Shown in pieces: positions 60,691-64,000 of a stretch of 64,000 bases of DNA. Source of the DNA: Sisyra terminalis. Taxonomy: Eukaryota > Arthropoda > Insecta > Neuroptera > Sisyridae. The notes below the pieces were generated by a model. That model was not told the origin of the DNA, searched no databases, and was given only the letters and a program-made list of their open reading frames with translations. The stretch is from the NCBI GenBank assembly GCA_958496175.1, contig OY292276.1:28166001-28230000 (forward strand), in the 5' to 3' direction. The position numbers were made by a program, and so were the translations under genes. The stretch's first letter is position 1; each line of letters opens with the position of its first letter.

Positions 60691-60700
60691 AATCGTTATT

Positions 60701-60750
60701 TATAAAAACCGCAGCAAACTCAACGATATTAATTATTTGTGGTTCAGTCG
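60701..60750 (+). promoter_or_regulatory. Candidate core promoter of the black-type gene
   Basis: TATAAAA (60701-60707) stands about 45 bp before the initiator-like TCAGTCG (60744-60750), longer than the usual 30 bp, so the true start may be near 60731. It is about 150-200 bp before the ATG with no splice acceptor needed between. Confidence 0.45.
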
Positions 60751-60899
60751 TGTGACAAATAGTTACATTTTTTTTTTATTTCGGATTAATTTTTTGTTGC
60801 ACGAGGAACCATAGTAGTGCTATATCGGTGCATTGAATTATTTTCATTGCAGAGTGATTTTTTTAAATTTTTTTTTGTGTACATTTTGGATTTGCAACA

Positions 60900-62681
60900 A
60901 TGCCAGCTAACGACGAAAAGATGTTGCTCCATGTGGAAGAATCACCGATTCAATCTCGGGAATCAAGTGTAGTAAATTCTGAAGACGAATTTGATTACAA
61001 ATCAAAATTTTCTTTTTCTGATTTAAAATTAACGCAAGATTTTAATAAAACGCAACAAACGAAAAAAGAGTCGAATTATTTTGAAAGTTATGCGACACGA
61101 GAACACCATGAACAGTTTATTCGAAACGCTATGGAAATTTTCATCAACGACGGCTTATTTCAAGCGACTGATCGAAAAAATCGTGTGAACGAATGGTGCG
61201 ATCCTCAGGAGCTGAGCAAAATGATCAACTTGAAGCTGCAATCGTCTTCTGAAAGTCACGAAAATCTTTTGGGTTTGCTTCGTGATGTTATCAAATATTC
61301 GGTTAAAACCGGACATCCCTATTTTGTGAACCAACTGTTTTCCAGTGTTGATCCTTACGGATTGGTTGGTCAATGGTTAACCGATGTGTTAAACCCCAGC
61401 GTCTATACTTACGAAGTTTCGCCTGTATTTAGTTTGATGGAAGAGGAAGTTTTGAGAGAAATGCGGCAAATTGTTGGTTTTGCAGAAGGTCGAGGCGATG
61501 GTATTTTTTGTCCAGGAGGTTCTATGGCCAATGGCTACGCTATCAACTGTGCAAGATTTTTCAAATTTCCGGACATCAAGGTTTGATACATTTTTTATTT
61601 AAATTTCTCTACTCTAAATTCATAATTGATTATTCAAAAATGTCCTTGCAGAAAGTTGGTTTGCATGGTCTTTCAAGGCTTGTCCTTTTCACATCTGAAG
61701 ATGCGCACTATTCCATTCAAAAGTTAGCATCGTTCTTGGGTTTGGGCTCCGATAATGTGTATTCCATCAAAACAGATTCTAAAGGCAAAATGACTTTGAG
61801 CCATTTAGTAGAAGAAATTGAGCGCAGCATTCAAGAAGGAGCTGTTCCATTTATGGTTTCCGCAACTGCCGGAACTACAGTGCTAGGAGCCTTCGATCCA
61901 CTTGATCAAATCGCTGATATCTGTTCCAAATACAATCTATGGTTGCACGTAGATGCAGCTTGGGGAGGGGGAGCACTCATGTCAAGGAAATATCGCCACT
62001 TATTAAAAGGCATTGAACGGTAAATTATCATTATTTTTTTAATTCCTAAATACAATCTAATAATTCACAATTTATAGCGCCGATTCTGTAACTTGGAACC
62101 CACACAAACTTTTATCCGCCCCACAACAATGCTCTACATTACTATTACGGCACGAAAACGTTCTAAACAATGCCCATTCAGCCAATGCTACGTACCTCTT
62201 CCAAAAAGACAAGTTTTACGATACCTCTTTTGATACGGGCGATAAGCACATCCAATGCGGTCGTCGTGCAGACGTCTTGAAATTCTGGTTTATGTGGAAA
62301 GCCAAGGGAACTATTGGTCTACAAAAGCACATTGAAAAAGTGTTCGACAATGCTGAATTTTTCACAAACACCATCAAAAATCGGCCTGGTTTTGAAATGG
62401 TTGTAGAAGACCCTGAATGTACAAACATATGCTTCTGGTATGTGCCACCAAGTTTGCGAAACCATCAAAATACAAACAGTTTGCAATACAAAGAACAATT
62501 ACATAAAGTCGCACCAAAAATTAAAGAACGGATGATGCGAGAAGGATCGATGATGGTCACTTATCAACCGTTACGGGAATATCCAAATTTCTTCCGTTTG
62601 GTTTTGCAAAACTCCGGATTAAATTATTCTGACATGTTGTATTTTATCAACGAAATTGAACGTTTGGGAGAGAATTTATAA
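60900..62681 (+). CDS. black: Aspartate 1-decarboxylase (Black-type; GAD/CSAD-like group II PLP decarboxylase), complete, 3 exons
   Basis: Predicted to decarboxylate L-aspartate to beta-alanine, which feeds N-beta-alanyl-dopamine for cuticle tanning. Exons 60900-61580, 61652-62019 and 62078-62681 give 1653 nt, 550 aa, near Drosophila Black. Seen: an acidic, poorly conserved N-terminus (about 75 aa); substrate-domain motif [41 protein letters not shown]; cofactor-aspartate motif [11 protein letters not shown] lysine in TWNPHKLL (exon 3); then [13 protein letters not shown] and [17 protein letters not shown]. The Gln-Gln after the PLP lysine matches Black and the GAD-like enzymes I recall rather than a diagnostic CSAD sequence, so the aspartate preference is inferred from family knowledge. 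ATG at 60900 has a good CAACAATG context. Enzyme class is near certain; exact substrate (aspartate, or cysteine sulfinate as well) is less so. Confidence 0.94.
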
Positions 62682-62947
62682 GATTATAGTGGTTTGAAAT
62701 ACAATTGTAACAAACCATCAACCAAAATTGCCTAAAAATGATAGTAATATCAAAATTATTTATAAAAACCATTTTCGTTTGTAATTTTATTTATATTCTT
62801 GTAGTTTTTTTTAAATAGAAGTATATTTTAAATATTTTATTATTATTTTTTTTATTTTTTTCCTTGTGAATTCTAAGCCCTATTATCGTAATCAATGATA
62901 AAAATCTAATTATTTCTATCTTTCCTTTCCATCCAAACTTATCTAAC

Positions 62948-62971
62948 AATAAAAACTACCGTTTTAATAAA
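62948..62971 (+). terminator. Possible poly(A) signals of the black-type gene
   Basis: AATAAA at 62948 and again at about 62966, some 270 bp after the stop codon. No closer AATAAA was seen. Confidence 0.35.
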
Positions 62972-63285
62972 AATGAGAAATATCTTAGATTTATTACAAG
63001 AAGGTAATTTTATTAAGAGCATTTTTGCTAATATAAAAAAGCTTCAAGTTAAAGTGCAATTTAAGGGTCGTTTTACAACATTACCAAAACAACAATAGAA
63101 AACGACTTCAGAAAGTATAACTGTTGAAAAAATGGATAGTTTAAAAAATTCAATCTATCCAAGGAATACTTATTTATTTTAATTTTTAACATCCTTTTTT
63201 TCAATAATACACTCAATATTTGAAACAGTACTCTTAAAATTTATGTACTTTATGTATTAAATTCGTTAAATTCTATATAATAGAC

Positions 63286-63345
63286 CAGTGCTCCGCAACC
63301 GGTGTGCCGTGAACCGGATGCAGGTGGGCCACGATCAAATACAAA
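63286..63345 (+). mobile_element. hAT-like terminal fragment
   Basis: CAGTGCTCCGCAACCGGTGT followed by GCCGTGAACC resembles hAT 5' ends. The other end is not seen and may lie beyond the window. Confidence 0.4.
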
Positions 63346-63378
63346 TTATTTAACATTTTCACAAATACTTCCTTGTTA

Positions 63379-63440
63379 AAAAAAACAGTTAGAGGCATTT
63401 TGAAATGATTACATTTAAAATGCCTTTAAATGTCTTTCCC
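63379..63440 (+). repeat. Dispersed repeat (GATTTCTAATG block), partial copy 3
   Basis: TTAAAAAAAACAGTTAGAGG CATTTTGAAATGATTACATT TAAAATGCCTTTAA matches the first half of copies 1 and 2. Confidence 0.45.
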
Positions 63441-64000
63441 CTACCACTTCAAAATGACGGAAATGCGAAAAATTTGAACGACTTTGATGAAAAACTTGTG
63501 TTTTGACAGAAAAAAAGTTTTAATTTTAATGACCAAATGAGAGTCCGAAAATTCTGAGTACGCCTGCGGGTTTTCCGTGACGTCACAGTACGCATCAGTA
63601 CACGTATTGAAACAGATAAAAACAAATCATTGAGCAGTTACCGTAGAAACATTCATAACTTACACAATTTTTGATATTTTTTCACCATGAAACATTGTTG
63701 TACTCCTAAAAATTACTATTAATTTTTTCCTTAGTAATAGAAGTTGTGAAGATTGTAAATGATTTAAATCATTAACATAATGGTTAAACGATCTAAACCA
63801 AGGGCGGATTCAAGATTTTTTTCTGGGGGGGGCACAATATAATCTTTCATTTGCATGTGCGTGAAAGGGATTCAACGAAAAAAATTCGTAATTTCAGCCA
63901 AAAGTACACTAGAGTTTCACTATTGTTCTTTCTGTTATTCTATATTTTCACAACTTTAATAATTTGATTGGCTCAAGTGTACTTTAGCACACCCACAATC

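Larger units (their letters stand above)
62682..64000. other. 3' flank and window end
   Basis: 3' UTR, then the hAT-like fragment, the partial 63.4-kb repeat, and a TGACGTCA-containing block near 63580. A short G-run GGGGGGG lies near 63825. No exon seen. Confidence 0.35.

Overview
The window is AT-rich nuclear DNA from an animal, most likely an insect. Its genes are split by GT-AG introns, AATAAA signals follow the stop codons, and the gap sequence is full of short non-autonomous transposons, tRNA-derived SINEs and fold-back repeats. One gene is an aspartate 1-decarboxylase of the insect 'black' type. I cannot name the order with confidence. I see no bacterial operons, CRISPR arrays or functional tRNA/rRNA genes.

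Layout. (1) 1-3800: repeats, including a well-bounded hAT-like element (789-1337). (2) 3808-5217, minus strand: four frame-compatible exons of a partial gene with an SEYKRRF motif, possibly MDM1-like. (3) 5.2-32.5 kb: a long gene-poor interval holding a tRNA-derived SINE family, a second tRNA-like SINE, two RTE-like 3' ends, a three-copy unclassified repeat, a MITE with GGNCCATTCATTAATT-type ends, four striking inverted repeats (22.8-23.0, 25.4-25.9, 26.4-26.5 and 26.7-27.6 kb) and a decayed repeat-encoded protein gene (31.4-31.9 kb). (4) 32615-42363, plus strand: a complete 11-exon PIKfyve/Fab1 gene (1915 codons). (5) 43923-49713, plus strand: a complete LENG8/Thp3-like gene with a probable non-coding first exon (806 codons). 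(6) 49.7-60.7 kb: repeats, including five more SINE copies. (7) 60900-62681, plus strand: a complete 3-exon PLP-dependent decarboxylase, orthologous to Drosophila black by motif (550 codons). (8) 62.7-64 kb: 3' flank with hAT-like and other repeat fragments.

The four genes do not form one pathway. PIKfyve makes PI(3,5)P2 on endosomes, the LENG8 protein is a nuclear PCI/SAC3-type RNA-processing factor, and the decarboxylase makes beta-alanine for cuticle and amine metabolism. Splice sites were chosen by hand from GT-AG consensus, frame and family conservation. No alignment or transcript data were available. The main items for a second look are the long perfect hairpin at 26.4 kb, the large palindromes, the SINE family, the two hAT-like elements with visible target-site duplications, the 60-nt in-frame PIKfyve intron and the partial minus-strand gene.
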